In this document: piece by piece, positions 1 to 10,740 of the stretch | Layout: each line of letters opens with the position of its first letter | Numbering within the stretch: position 1 is the stretch's first letter | Origin: Limnoperna fortunei | Taxonomy: Eukaryota; Mollusca; Bivalvia; Mytilida; Modiolidae | DNA: 64,000 bases | Direction of reading: 5' to 3' | NCBI GenBank assembly: GCA_944474755.1 | Contig: OX104124.1 | Span: 5,978,437 to 6,042,436, forward strand | Made by a program: the position numbers and the translations under genes | Notes under the pieces: model-generated | Database searches by the model: none | The model's input: only the letters and a program-made list of their open reading frames with translations | Told to the model about the DNA's origin: nothing

Positions 1-990
1 TAAGTCTAGTGTATCTGGTAAGTCTAGTGTATCTGGTAAGTCTGGTGTATCTGGTAAGTCTAGTATATCTAGTAAGTCTAGTATATCTGGTAAGTCTAGT
101 GTATCTGGTAAGTCTAGTGTATCTGGTAAGTCTAGTGTATCTGGTAAGTCTAGTGTATCTGGTAAGTCTAGTATATCTGGTAAGTCTAGTGTATCTGGTA
201 AGTCTAGTGTATCTGGTAAGTCTAGTATATCTTGTAAGTCTAGTATATCTGGGAAGTCTAGTGTATCTGGAAGGTCTAGTGTATCTGGTAAGTCTAGTAT
301 ATCTGGTAAGTCTAGTATATCTGGTAAGTCTAGTGTATCTGGTAAGTATAGTATATATGGTAAGTCTAGTGCATCTTGTAAGTCTAGTGTATCTGGTAAG
401 TCTAGTGTATCTGGTAAGTCTAGTGTATCTGGTAAGTCTAGTATATCTGGTAAGTCTAGTGTATCTGGTAAGTCTAGTGTATCTGGTAAGTCTAGTATAT
501 CTTGTAAGTCTAGTGTATCTGGTAAGTCAAGTGTATCTGGTAAGTCTACTTTATCTGGTAAGTCTAGTGTATCTGGTAAGTCTAGTGTATCTGGTAAGTC
601 TAGTATATCTGGCAAGTCTAGTGTATCTTGTAAGTCTAGTGTATCTTGTAAGTCTAGTATATCTGGCAAGTCTAGTGTATCTGGTATGTCAAGTTTATCT
701 GGTAAGTCTAGTATATCTGGTAAGTCTAGTGTATCTTGTAAGTCTAGTGTATCTGGTAAGTCTAGTGTATCTGGTAAGTCTATTGTATCTGGTAAGTCTA
801 GTATATCTGGTAAGTCTAGTATATCTGGTAAGTCTAATGTATCTGGTAAGCCAAGTGTATCTGGTACGTCTAGTATATCTTGTAAGTCTAGCGTATCTGG
901 TAAGTCTAGTGTATCTGGTAAGTCTAGGATATCTGGTAAGTCTAATATATCTTGTAAGTCTAGTATATCTGATAAGTCTAGTGTATCTAT
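1..990. repeat. 18-bp minisatellite array, about 55 units
   Basis: Tandem array of the unit TCTAGTGTATCTGGTAAG, already running at the left edge, so its true length is unknown. Units differ by point substitutions (mostly gta/ata and ggt/tgt). I see no length change across about 55 units, because two plus-strand frames stay open throughout. One frame reads as SSVSGK repeats (open from base 2 to the stop at 1033), the other as YLVSLV repeats (9-998). The openness follows from a stop-free unit with no indels, so it is not proof of a gene. The two commonest substitutions are silent in the YLVSLV frame but change V/I and G/C in the SSVSGK frame. Every unit contains GGTAAGT, a near-consensus 5' splice site. 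A serine/lysine-rich repeat protein cut by the window edge cannot be excluded. Confidence 0.95.
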
Positions 991-1325
991 GTCGATAAAA
1001 GTATCTTTAATAACTAATGTTACAGTTAATTAGTATCCTGTAAATGAAATTAAAAAAAATATATAAAGTTGTATTTTATTCTTTCCAATATAATGTAGCC
1101 TTACCAGATGTTGTCCATGATCCTCTTATAATGAATAAATTATTGCTTGACGAGGAAATGAGAATAGACAATTAAGTCTAAAGAATATGTATATTGAGTT
1201 TTATATTTATAACAAAAAAATGATACAAACTTTTTGTTGTTTTTATCACCAAATTATTTTTATATCAGATATTTTAATGTGCTTAGCAAACAATTGTTAA
1301 ATGCAACAGCATACAATTTATTATG

Positions 1326-1576
1326 TAACTGAGTGGTTAAGGTAGTTAATATTATATTGACCACGTGGTCTGTCAACACTGAGATTGCGGACTCGAGTCT
1401 CAGTCATACCTAGGATGGACTCTGCCGCTATCGTAATTCACAAGGAGTGCCAGTTTTCCTACGAAAATTCACGGTTTTTCTCTTGGCAATTAAGCTTCCT
1501 TCCAGAACAAAAACTGTGTTCTATTATTTAACTGATAAATTGCTAAAAGGTGGCGTTAACCAAAACAAACAAACAC
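1326..1576 (+). mobile_element. tRNA-derived SINE (family 1)
   Basis: tRNA-like head with an A-box-like stretch near 1329-1343 (gagtggttaaggtag) and a degraded B box near 1389-1401 (ggactcgagtctc), followed by a body and the 3' part 'aaattgctaaaaggtggcgttaa' (given in pieces: aaattgctaaaa, ggtggcgttaa) and an (AAAC)n tail. The same family occurs on the minus strand at 26991-27240 and as a 3' fragment at 21508-21640. The combination of head, conserved GGCGTTAA segment and A-rich tail is typical of SINEs widespread in bivalves. Confidence 0.7.
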
Positions 1577-1901
1577 TCTTTATTTAATGATCGATTGTAG
1601 ATAAATTCTACATAGTACATTCAGTGTTCACAACTTAATATTAACCTTGCACTTTGTATTATGCCTTATATGATTTTAAAGTTCTCGCTGCTTTGTGGTT
1701 TCTTTGTTTTCAATTTTCAGATGAGGTCTTCATTGTGAACAGCTAGTGTGAACAACAGATGAAGAGTTTTATTTGGAATTTTTTTTTGCTTAATTTAGTT
1801 TCTTAAAGGTTGTTGGCGAACTTCATTATTTGCATTCTTTTCATTATGTATATTAATTTCTTTCAATTTATATTTTATTTTTACAAATTTTGTTCTTACA
1901 G

Positions 1902-1990
1902 ATGATTGTCCTCTTGAAAACAATTTACAACTCACGATTTCAAACAGCGGAGTTCTCGTTGTCCATGATGGAAACAAGTGCAGCAGATGA
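1902..1990 (+). CDS. candidate 3'-terminal exon, unknown gene
   Basis: A pyrimidine-rich stretch ending TTGTTCTTACAG (to 1901) looks like a good splice acceptor. Reading on with two bases of a split codon gives 28 residues beginning DCPLENNLQL and ending GNKCSR before TGA at 1988-1990. Two cysteines and the tone of the peptide suggest the end of a secreted or extracellular domain. A poly(A) signal AATAAA lies 148 bp downstream at 2138. The upstream exon is not identified. It could lie left of the 18-bp array or outside the window. It may also be chance, since the exon is short. I do not recognise the family; a faint resemblance to beta-prism/bulb-lectin strands is too weak to use. Confidence 0.4.
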
Positions 1991-2137
1991 CACACTGTCA
2001 TTTAAATACAATAACGCAAATGCAGTTAATAATTTACACATATACTGTCCAAACATATCTTTATTTGTTTGAAAAGATAAAGGCAACCTACTAAACATGG
2101 AGATAAGAAAATTTAATGTTTTTATGTTAGATATATA

Positions 2138-2143
2138 AATAAA
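2138..2143 (+). promoter_or_regulatory. AATAAA polyadenylation signal
   Basis: Exact AATAAA about 150 bp after the stop codon of the candidate terminal exon at 1902-1990. AT-rich DNA yields many such hexamers by chance, so its weight comes only from its position. Confidence 0.35.
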
Positions 2144-2174
2144 CGTTTAAAAAAGGAGGTATGAGTTTTAAGTC

Positions 2175-2610
2175 AACTGTTGGAAAGCAAAAACACATTG
2201 CATACTGATGGTACAAAGAGAAAGGGGCGAGAGTATGGGTGGTTGCAAATAGGTACATATTCCGGGAAGCTCAGCCTGGGTACTTCGGAATTGGTTAGAC
2301 GAAATACAGATTCTTTTTGAGCATGATAAAAGACATGTTTAATTAATGAATTATCTTTCAGACCAGGAAAAAAGACCTTTAATAACCTGTATGATCCAGC
2401 AGCATGACACTGTGGCGGCATCAATCACAATAGCGGGGATGATCATGATAAGAGAGGCAATAAGAGGACTATTTGAATTAGATAATCAATTGCTCTTAGA
2501 CATTTTGGCTGTTTGGGAAAAACATGGAAACTCTTTAAAACTTATTGAAGAACTTAAAGTCCCACAAACATGCAACTGTACACTTGCAGAAAACTTGAAA
2601 CTGTAAATGA
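2175..2610 (+). pseudogene. decayed transposase-like coding remnant
   Basis: A plus-strand frame from about 2178 to the TGA at 2318-2320 reads as a compact protein piece containing H-T-D-G-T-K and then GKLSLGTSELV. This resembles the HxDGT(S/T)K ... LSLGL(S/T)E segment of a transposase-like protein family that is abundant in molluscs and cnidarians. Similarity continues in shifted frames to about 2420 (FRPGKKTFNNLYDP). Stops and frameshifts show it is dead. The family has no name I can give with confidence. The downstream stretch 2590-2890 is repeated near 33.1, 51.8 and 53.4 kb. Confidence 0.35.
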
Positions 2611-2900
2611 TGTCATAATGAATAGCATCTATGGCTTTGTTAGCGAAAGGTAAAGAAAGAAAGGAACTATGTTTTGTTCATCTTAGTATGTGTTAACCGG
2701 TTTGAACAATCTATGATTTCCAATTCTAAAACAATTGGAATTTTATAGAAAGGATTGCTACAATTGCCTGGAGACATTCCATATAAGATTAAAGCAGCAG
2801 AGTTTTGAGTTGAAAAAAAAGAAACATTATGTGTCGGTATATGATATTATACAATTATTATCATTCTTTGAATTTATCTATACAAATTCCTTATCGAAAA
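2590..2900. repeat. dispersed repeat shared with 33.1, 51.8 and 53.4 kb
   Basis: Contains 'gactttgttag'-like, 'aaagaaagaaaggtcc'-like and 'gacattccatata' blocks in the same order and spacing as 33085-33330, 51785-52030 and 53345-53600. The three later copies sit next to Penelope-like fragments; this one does not. Its nature is unknown. Confidence 0.6.
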
Positions 2901-2959
2901 ACATTCTATCTCATTTGAAAATAAGGTGGCAGATAGTTTTCACTAGTGGTGCATGATGC

Positions 2960-4030
2960 CCATCCAATTTAATCTAGTAACAAACAAACTCACATTCTAT
3001 AGTAATGGAAGGTTTGGAATTAATAAAGGCAAGTTTAACCCAACATGTCTATTGAAATGCCTGTAACAAATCAGGAACATTGCAGTAGTTACCTTATTTG
3101 TTTGTTTGTACTGGAGTTTGGTGGTTTGCCGATTTTGATTTGTGATTCATCTTTTTGACAGTTTCCTCTGTGTTTGGTATTGTGTTATTTACTTCATTCT
3201 TTAGATGTAAATGCATTATTTAATTCTTAAAATATGAATGAATACCTTAGTTATTACAATCCGTGTGGCAATCTGTATGTTTTATGCACTATTTAATTAT
3301 TGATCCACAGGTAAATGACAACATAATCAGGATTCTTGTCCGATTTCGAATTGTAGACTTACATTTATTAATGATTCTCGACGAACATTTTAGTGATTTT
3401 ATTAATTGAGACTGGCATTTTTTCAATTAAATGAGATAGACCAAGTTTCAGAAATGGAACAACAATCATTCAGTAGTCTTACATCTACATTCTAAGATCA
3501 TATTGGAAAACCCTTCAATGTAACAATGTGAAATAAGTTGCATGATATTTTAGAAGTATGACTTGCTTGTAATACAAAATTGAAGAAACAGTTAAAAATA
3601 CAGTGACTCAAGCTGTTTATAAAACAATAAAAATGTAAATCTGTCTTTATATTTAAAAAAAAACTTGACATGGCGAAATAACCTTATTGGACTATACACC
3701 TTCTTAATATACAGGTCAGTTTGCACCATTCCATTTATAGTTGATATCGTTAGTCTAATCATAATCAAATTAACAGGAAGGCAACCGAATGTGTGTTTCT
3801 GCCATTCACATTAGTCACTTTACGGTTCATTTTACAGTTAAAACGTTACTGGAATTGTGGTAAGGCCTACACAATCAACATTTTTACAACTTTATCAGTT
3901 AAATATCGCCGAGATTGTAATTGCTGTTATAATCACATTAGTTTGGTGTTATGTGGACTACAATAATCTGATTTTGGTTACATGTATCGATTCGTAATTG
4001 TTGTGTTTTTATAAACTTAAAATTGCATAA
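2960..4030. other. AT-rich stretch, no gene seen
   Basis: No open frame of note, no splice-bounded exon and no recognised repeat. Probably intron or intergenic DNA. Confidence 0.5.
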
Positions 4031-4845
4031 TTTATTAAATGGCAACGTCACAAAAAAGTAGTGTTAATGACATTTTCATAGTTCGGTATACATGTAAATG
4101 TATTAATAATAACGAATATATTTATAAACATTGGTGCCACAGTATGCTAGTTTAGGTAGTGTTGAGGTATTCAGTATAACGACTGCATTACTCAATGATG
4201 CTTCATAAAAATCTCAATGCAAAACGGAAAATACCAATATGATATCAAACACACAACCGTAATATTTGCAGGCAAAATTGGTGTGAGGTCAAAAACATCG
4301 GAAAAATCAGAAGGTTAAAACATATATTTTTGAATAAACTGACGATTGCATCATTTGTTTAAGTGGCAACGTAACAAAACATAGTGGTCAATGACCTTTC
4401 ATATAGTTGCTGTATCCATGTTAATGTATAAGCAGTAAAGAATATCGGTGCAAGTCTTCTGGTTGGCTTTGCGCATTGTATGCCACTGTACGCTAGTATG
4501 GTACTTTTGAGGTTGTCAGTATAACGACTGCAATACCCAATGACGCTGCAATAAGAATCACACAGGAAAATAGAAAATACCAATACGCCATTAAACACAC
4601 AACCGTAGTGGGTAGATGCAAAGATTTGGTGTACAGGTTATTCACAAATACAACATGCAGTCAAAACATGCAACAAACAATAAATCACACGAACCAGTAT
4701 TAAATGAAGGTAATAACAAAATACCGAACACCGATAAATCAAGAGTATTATCAGGTTTTCCGAAGGGTTGAATATAGCAACACCCGTCTTATTAGTTGCA
4801 ATCAAAATTGGTGTGAGGTCAAAACATCGGAAAAATCAGATTAAA
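4030..4845. repeat. diverged tandem duplication with hydrophobic minus-strand frame
   Basis: Two diverged copies in tandem (about 4030-4310 and 4355-4845). Shared blocks include 'ggcaacgt(c/a)acaaaa', 'cagtataacgactgca', 'cacacaaccgta' and 'caaaattggtgtgaggtcaaaa'. The second copy carries about 170 extra bp. On the minus strand both copies start a peptide V-C-L-(I/M)-x-Y-W-Y-F. In the right copy (near 4500-4615) it continues as an unbroken hydrophobic stretch of about 25 residues, then stops with TAG. This could be a transmembrane exon, but I see no clear splice acceptor and the left copy is broken. Confidence 0.45.
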
Positions 4846-5139
4846 AATATATTAAATTGTGGGTCAGTTACAGTGTTTCCTAGGCTGTATGTATGACAAT
4901 AATACAGTTAAAAATGAATTTAGAAAATAGCGAAAAAGTGCGAATATTATCCACTCGCATTTGTGTGTTTGCAAAACATAACATTCATTTAATTTGATAT
5001 TACGATTTTCCGACGTGATGTCGTTAAAAAACTATTGACTTTCCTTTGGCTACAATTAGAACGTGAAGGGTAATCGTTTTAATCTTATGGTGTTACAAAA
5101 CAGCATTCTGTTATTCAGAAGTTTGTTTCAAGGAATAGA

Positions 5140-5375
5140 TTGTAAAGCAGAGCAACAATAAATCCGTCAGCAAATATTTATATAAAACATAACATAATAG
5201 TTTAAGAAGAAGAAATTTTGCTCCAACGTCGATAAAAATCTAGAGCTCAAAATTCGAACAAAAAATCACGCGATGAGACACAATCTCTGTTAATTCGAGA
5301 AGAAATTCGTGGTAACGGACTTCTTCGCTTTATTACCGAAAGAAACAAATGATGAGAACAAGTTTCTATGTTAAT
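5140..5375. repeat. dispersed repeat, second copy at 19800-20045
   Basis: Blocks such as 'tttgctccaacgtcgataaa', 'tgagacacaat' and 'aattcgtggtaacg' occur in the same order at 19890-20045, diverged by roughly 15-20 percent by eye. No coding potential noticed. The rest of 4870-6330 shows nothing I recognise. Confidence 0.6.
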
Positions 5376-6339
5376 AAACTGGTGGCCGGTCAAGAACACA
5401 ACATATATTCATAAAGTTCTATTGGATTTTGTCAAAAGAAGCTTTGCGTTCTGAATGTAATAGTCATTTTTGAGCATGACGCAACTAACCTAATATGGAA
5501 AAAAACCTATTTTTTAAAAGGAGGTTATATATTTTTATGTGTAGTTGCTTAAGTAGTAGCAGTTTAAGTAAAATCTCGTCTAATGATTACATTCTGGCAG
5601 TGTTCTGGAACCAATCATTATTACATGAAATTACTGCTACCATTACATAACAGAAATCTTACATGTATTTGTATATGTAAAGCATCCAAATAATATTTTG
5701 ATTCTGAAATTTAAGTTTCGGCTAAAATGCTATGGGATCAATAATAAGTTGTCATGCTCTGTAGTTAAAACAAACTGTAGGAGAATCTAAATTGGGTCTT
5801 TAAGCACTCTGTGTATTTATCATATCTTTTACATGACTGGGATTGTGTGAATTTCTTGGATTTGAAGTTGTTTTATTAAAGGTCGTTTTGCACCGAAGCG
5901 GAAGGACCTTACTTTATTTCTGATGCTTACTATTAAGGTCTTTGCCATCTGATGGAGAGTCCTTCTTAGATTTCGTATGCTAATTATTTTTGTCCTCTTC
6001 CACGAAGGTTTGCCAAAAGTGCCGTGTCCTGTCATTTCGCTACTTCGGTACCATATATTTGTCACATTTTAAGATTACAAGGCTATCTATTTTTAGTAGC
6101 AGATTTATCCGCCAAAATACGGAAACCTTTGTTAGCAGAAAAACTGCAAAATCATAACCGATTCTCAAAATCTGAAGTGGCTGACCTCAGGCGATGATTT
6201 AGCACATACATTATTCTTTTGCAATCAACTTCCTGTTTACACGTTTTTGCCCCAGAAAGTGTGGAAACTCGTAGTTTTTGTGTTTTAAATCGTAAATCCT
6301 AGAGACGTGTGACCACCACCATTGATACTAACTAACATA

Positions 6340-6720
6340 TATTAAACTTAAAATGTCAAGTTCAAAGGTCAAAGGTCAAAAGTCAAGGTCAAAGTTCAAC
6401 TTTAGTCTTGTTAGCACCATTTCTCAAAAACCATAAAAGATAAAATCATCAACAATAAATGGGAAAAATTATGCTCTTACCGAGACCTTTAGTTGGTACA
6501 TTTGGTCCAAAACTATGCGATTAACTGTTTTCGAGGTACAGTCCTTAATCTTTTCGGTTAATCAGTATTTTGCTTATAACTTAAAAACGGTTAGAGATAA
6601 TATACTAAACATAAGGTTTAAAGTGATCAGTAGAAAAAGAGCTTCAATTTGAGCCCAAGGTGAAAGGTCATGGGTCAAGTCCATAACATAGCAACATAGT
6701 AACTATTATAAAAAGTCTTA
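6340..6720. repeat. AGGTCA-rich repeat
   Basis: Head of the block is a run of AGGTCA-type hexamers: AGGTCA at 6366, again at 6373 with one base between (a perfect DR1), AGGTCA at 6386 and AGTTCA at 6393 (a second DR1). Another 'aaggtgaaaggtca' lies near 6658. Such TGACCT/AGGTCA runs are common inside mollusc dispersed repeats. They are also the half-site of nuclear receptors. Confidence 0.5.
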
Positions 6721-6721
6721 T

Positions 6722-6840
6722 TAAGGTATCCGGACCATAAATGACCACGTGATCATGTTTGGTGTCCCGGATGTCTATTGTTTTTCAACGGAGCAGACCT
6801 CGGTAATGTTCGGCAAACATCGGAAATACTATTTGAGTAA
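6722..6840. repeat. dispersed repeat, second copy at 27233-27370
   Basis: 'ggtatcc', 'tgatcatgtttggtgtcccgga', 'gagcagac', 'tatgttcggcaaac' and 'tatttgagtaactaact' blocks (compared piecewise) recur at 27233-27370. Contains the E-box-like CACGTG. No coding potential. Confidence 0.55.
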
Positions 6841-8837
6841 CTAACTTTTTTTTTGCTTAAAACTGTAAACAATGACTGTAAACAAGTATCAGTTAAATTT
6901 ATCAACAACTTCTACTATATTTTCCAACTTTGTTAATGAGGAATTTTATGCACTTTCAATTAACATCGTTTATACAGACATTTATATCTGCATGAGGAGT
7001 ATGTGATGCATTGTTGTTTAAATCAACGTTTAATGACTTCAAACTTCTGGTCAGGGAGATGCCTATGTATAATGGGCATACAACCTAACATTATGGATAT
7101 TCATTGGAATTTACGTTGGGATTCCAACACTATTTTGATACTATGGATATGCATTATCATACTGACTATCATCTACGAGTAACTGTCTTTGAATGGAGTA
7201 AACTTCATTAACGGAGGTTGCAGATTATCTGTCTCTATATTAAAACTTACTGTAACTTTGGTGCACTATTATTTAATTTGTTCCTGTAAATATCATACGG
7301 ATATTTTTGTTTGCATAATTTATTATGTTTGTTTATTTAATTGCTGAATACTTTGAGAGATTATATTTTCACCACAGGAGGCATTGTTTCATTTATACAT
7401 TTTTGCCACATAGGTGGTCTCTCTATAGTCAATAATTCAGAGAGGGTGGGGCAGCTCCTTAATCTGTCATTTTATTTAGTTTAAGGAGCTTCGCTTTAAA
7501 TGTATGTTTATAGATATGCAAGTTTTGCATGTTTTGATACTAGTCTTTTTTGCATGTTGTATTTCTTTTTGATGTTTATATCTTTCTTGGCTTTTTTATT
7601 AAAATGCTCTTTACGTCTTTGTTTGTTTAAAGCGAACAGAGCTTATATTGCCACTCTAGGGTCTTGTCGTTTAAGTGATCATAAGTGTATTTATGTATAT
7701 ACATGAATTTATGATCCTTAAACGTTTTTCAATTGTTTTACAATTTTAATATTATAGTTGATGTAATCAATCCACTTTTTTACATATATCATCAGTTGCA
7801 GCATGCCATCAGTGTATTTGTATTGCGTAATAACATTCCACGTTTTATAGTTGCCATTAACCAGTTTGATCAGGCTCACGCTGTGTTTTTTCAGTGGTTT
7901 CGATAATTTGAAGTTATTCGATTTTCCTCTTCCTTCCCCACCTCCCTCCTAAAATTTCATATTATGATTTGCGATTACTGTTGTATTATTTTAGACTGGT
8001 CAATTTGATAATTTCGCTATTTTTATAATTTTTGGTACAAGATGGCGAATTACTGATGGACCAATATATTTATATTTTTGCAAATCTTGTATGTTCTTAT
8101 ACTAGTAATGGTATGGCGTTGGCGGGATTTAACCCCACCTTCGCTTTAAATGTATGTTGATATATATGCAATTTTTGTATGTTTATATGTTTCTTGGCAT
8201 TTTTATTAAAATGCTCACTACGCCAATCATTGTTTGTTTATTGTTTATTTAAAGCGATGAGAGCTCATATTGCCAATCTAGGGTCTTGTCGTTTAAGTGA
8301 TCATAAAACAGAGTTATAAAGCTCGTTTGTTCGTTTATTCCGTTTCTTAGAAAAGATTGTTTAAAGGTTTTAAGGTTTTTTTGTCTTTTTCAATTGCGTT
8401 TGGGTTTAAGAAATTATGCCTTTTACTATTCTAATAATATTTAAACTATGTTAAACAAATTTTGCCAAAACTTTCGCTGGAACAGATTTACATTAATTTG
8501 TATACCACATACCGAACAACTCTTGAAATCTTATATATCTATTTCATAAAAATTGAAACACTTAATTCAACTGAGATATTACATTTTCACTCTTTTTCCA
8601 ATATTGACTTACAAATTTACTCCAGAGAAATACAGTTGCAATTTAAAACCACAATTATGCATAGAAAATTGCAACTGAGACATCGGTAATTCACTGTAAA
8701 ATCACTTTTTACATAAAAATCACTTATTGTGACTATTAGGACTGACAGATGCATGCATCACCTATAAAACTCTCATTTTGTCACTGCTGAGTAATCAGGT
8801 ATGTAATATAAAATCATATTGCATATAATACAATATA

Positions 8838-10740
8838 CAGTCCCTGGAACGTATAAGTTAACAAAACGCACGATGCACAAACGATGTACGAACGATGAAC
8901 AGACGATATACGAACGATGTACGCACGATATATGAACGATGTACGCACGATGTACGATATGATATACGATAGAAACGGTGAGACGGCGTTTATCGTTTTA
9001 ATAGATCGTTTCGTCTATCGTATGGTATATCGTATCGTGCAACGTTTCGTTTATCGCATGGTGAGACCGCGTTTATCGTTTTAATAGATCGCTTTGTCTA
9101 TCGTATGGTATATCGTATCGTGCAACGTTTCGTTTATCAAATGGTTTATCGTATGGTGCATCGTTTCTTAAGTCGTCATTGCAGGGTTGAATGATTGTTC
9201 TTCGAATAAATGGTTTATTTTTCAGTATTTTCTTAGTATTGAAGGCATTTACTAGTTTTAATAGATACATAATAATTTAAAAGGTACTTAATTGATAACG
9301 GAGCACAATCATGTGCCTAAAATTTAGCATCCATATATCATGCTATGTATTTTGTTGTGGAACTTCGTTGATTAATAACATAACTTTGACTTATGTTTTA
9401 AATAAATTTAAAAAAATAACTTAAACCTTATCAGCATTTCTTAATAAAAGCGTTTACATTCATTCGATTGAAAAAGCCGACAAAGGTAAACAATTCTGTC
9501 TATATTTTTTAAAAGCAGAAACTCCTATACATGTACCTTTCATCAATTTCCTACCTTACTAAATGCGCCAGTCATTTACAAATAGTAACATTGTTGCGGT
9601 TTAAAAAAATATATTAAACTTTTTCTGTTGCCGTATGTGTACCTGAAAATTTCCTTTTGTGCTGAGGGTAAATTGATTCAACATAAATCTTAGATCCCTA
9701 TCATTAAATTTTGTGCTTTGTTTATATGTAAATTCAAATATACTAAGTCCCGAAAATAAGCAAAAATATTGCTTGCTGGAAGTCAAACAATGGATCAATC
9801 AATCAAATATTCATATATTCAGGTATAATACATGTAGTATATTCTTTAAACTATATTGTTATTTATTAATATTACTGACACCTCTTTCTAAAAAAGATCG
9901 TTAACTATATTCACATACGCGTTTTTATACAGTAGTACTAAGTGTTAAACTATAAAATTGTTGTCACTACATGTTCTTTGTTTTAGCTAAAACTATTTTT
10001 GTTTTCTTATCTACATCTACTCATTGTTTATTTTTCTTAGGTGGTAAATAAGTGTGCGTCGCCGCGGGAACTTGCCAATCATAAAGAATGAGACATTTGT
10101 ATATTTAATGACAGGTAATTTTGTGCGATCATCCAAGACAGCGATTCAGATATATACTTTATAATGTAATTCATCCATTTGCAGTTATGAATAAAAGAAG
10201 AGTCTTTTATGAATTTAAAAGAAGTGTCTTTTAACAAGACGTTTTTTCGTCCCTGTTGTAAATATCGTAAAACTGTATGTAGCGTTGCGAAGGTTAATTC
10301 TTAATTGTCGAAAGAACCAAACTAGCTTTAAAATCGAACACTTTAAATCTTTACATAGGACGACAGAGAGAATCCCCGACACTGGACAAGTACCTGACAA
10401 ACATGAATTCAAATCGGGTGCACCATTTGTTTTCACCGTACAATATCACGCACGAAACAATATGTATGCAATTTTAACATAGAGAATTCAGTTAGATACC
10501 ATATGAGCTAATCAATCCACTTTAAAAAAATAACAGTAATGTACTGTGATTTAAGTGAGGAATTTTTTTTAAAGATTGTAATTAGCTCTGAATCAACAAA
10601 ACCCAAGACGTATTTCAAAACAATTTCAATCGCCACTATGTCTTTTAACAGTTTAATGCGTTGTTAATACATTTTAAGCTCAAAATATTTGCATTAAATT
10701 TTACCATGAGTTTAGGTTTTTGATTACCTGAAAAATAATT
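8838..10740 (+). repeat. inverted-repeat arm (left, unit A)
   Basis: Matches the reverse complement of 13600-15392, diverged by very roughly 20 percent. The outer end is 'cagtccctggaacgtataag' (8838) facing 'ttatacgtgacagggactg' (about 15371-15389). Beyond these points homology stops. The inner end is near 'gattacctgaaaaataat' at about 10740. The arm begins with the ACGAT-rich tract and carries the shared 'ttagctctgaatcaacaaaa' and 'acgacagagagaatc' blocks. No transposase seen between the arms. Confidence 0.8.
8862..9165. repeat. ACGAT/ATCGT-rich degenerate tandem tract
   Basis: Short, imperfect repeats of about 10 bp built on acgat(g/a)tacg. In the right half they switch to the complementary sense (tatcgtatggtatatcgt), so the tract is partly self-complementary. 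The same type occurs at 15112-15372, 37793-38035, 41922-42170 and 45840-46085. Complete copies end at the CAGTCCCTG...TATAAGTTA border. Confidence 0.85.

Noticed and set aside
8462..8689. 75-codon plus-strand frame present in units A and B (37463-37690)
   Set aside because: Lies within the duplicated repeat, has no recognisable domain, and the third copy (63420-63650) is broken.
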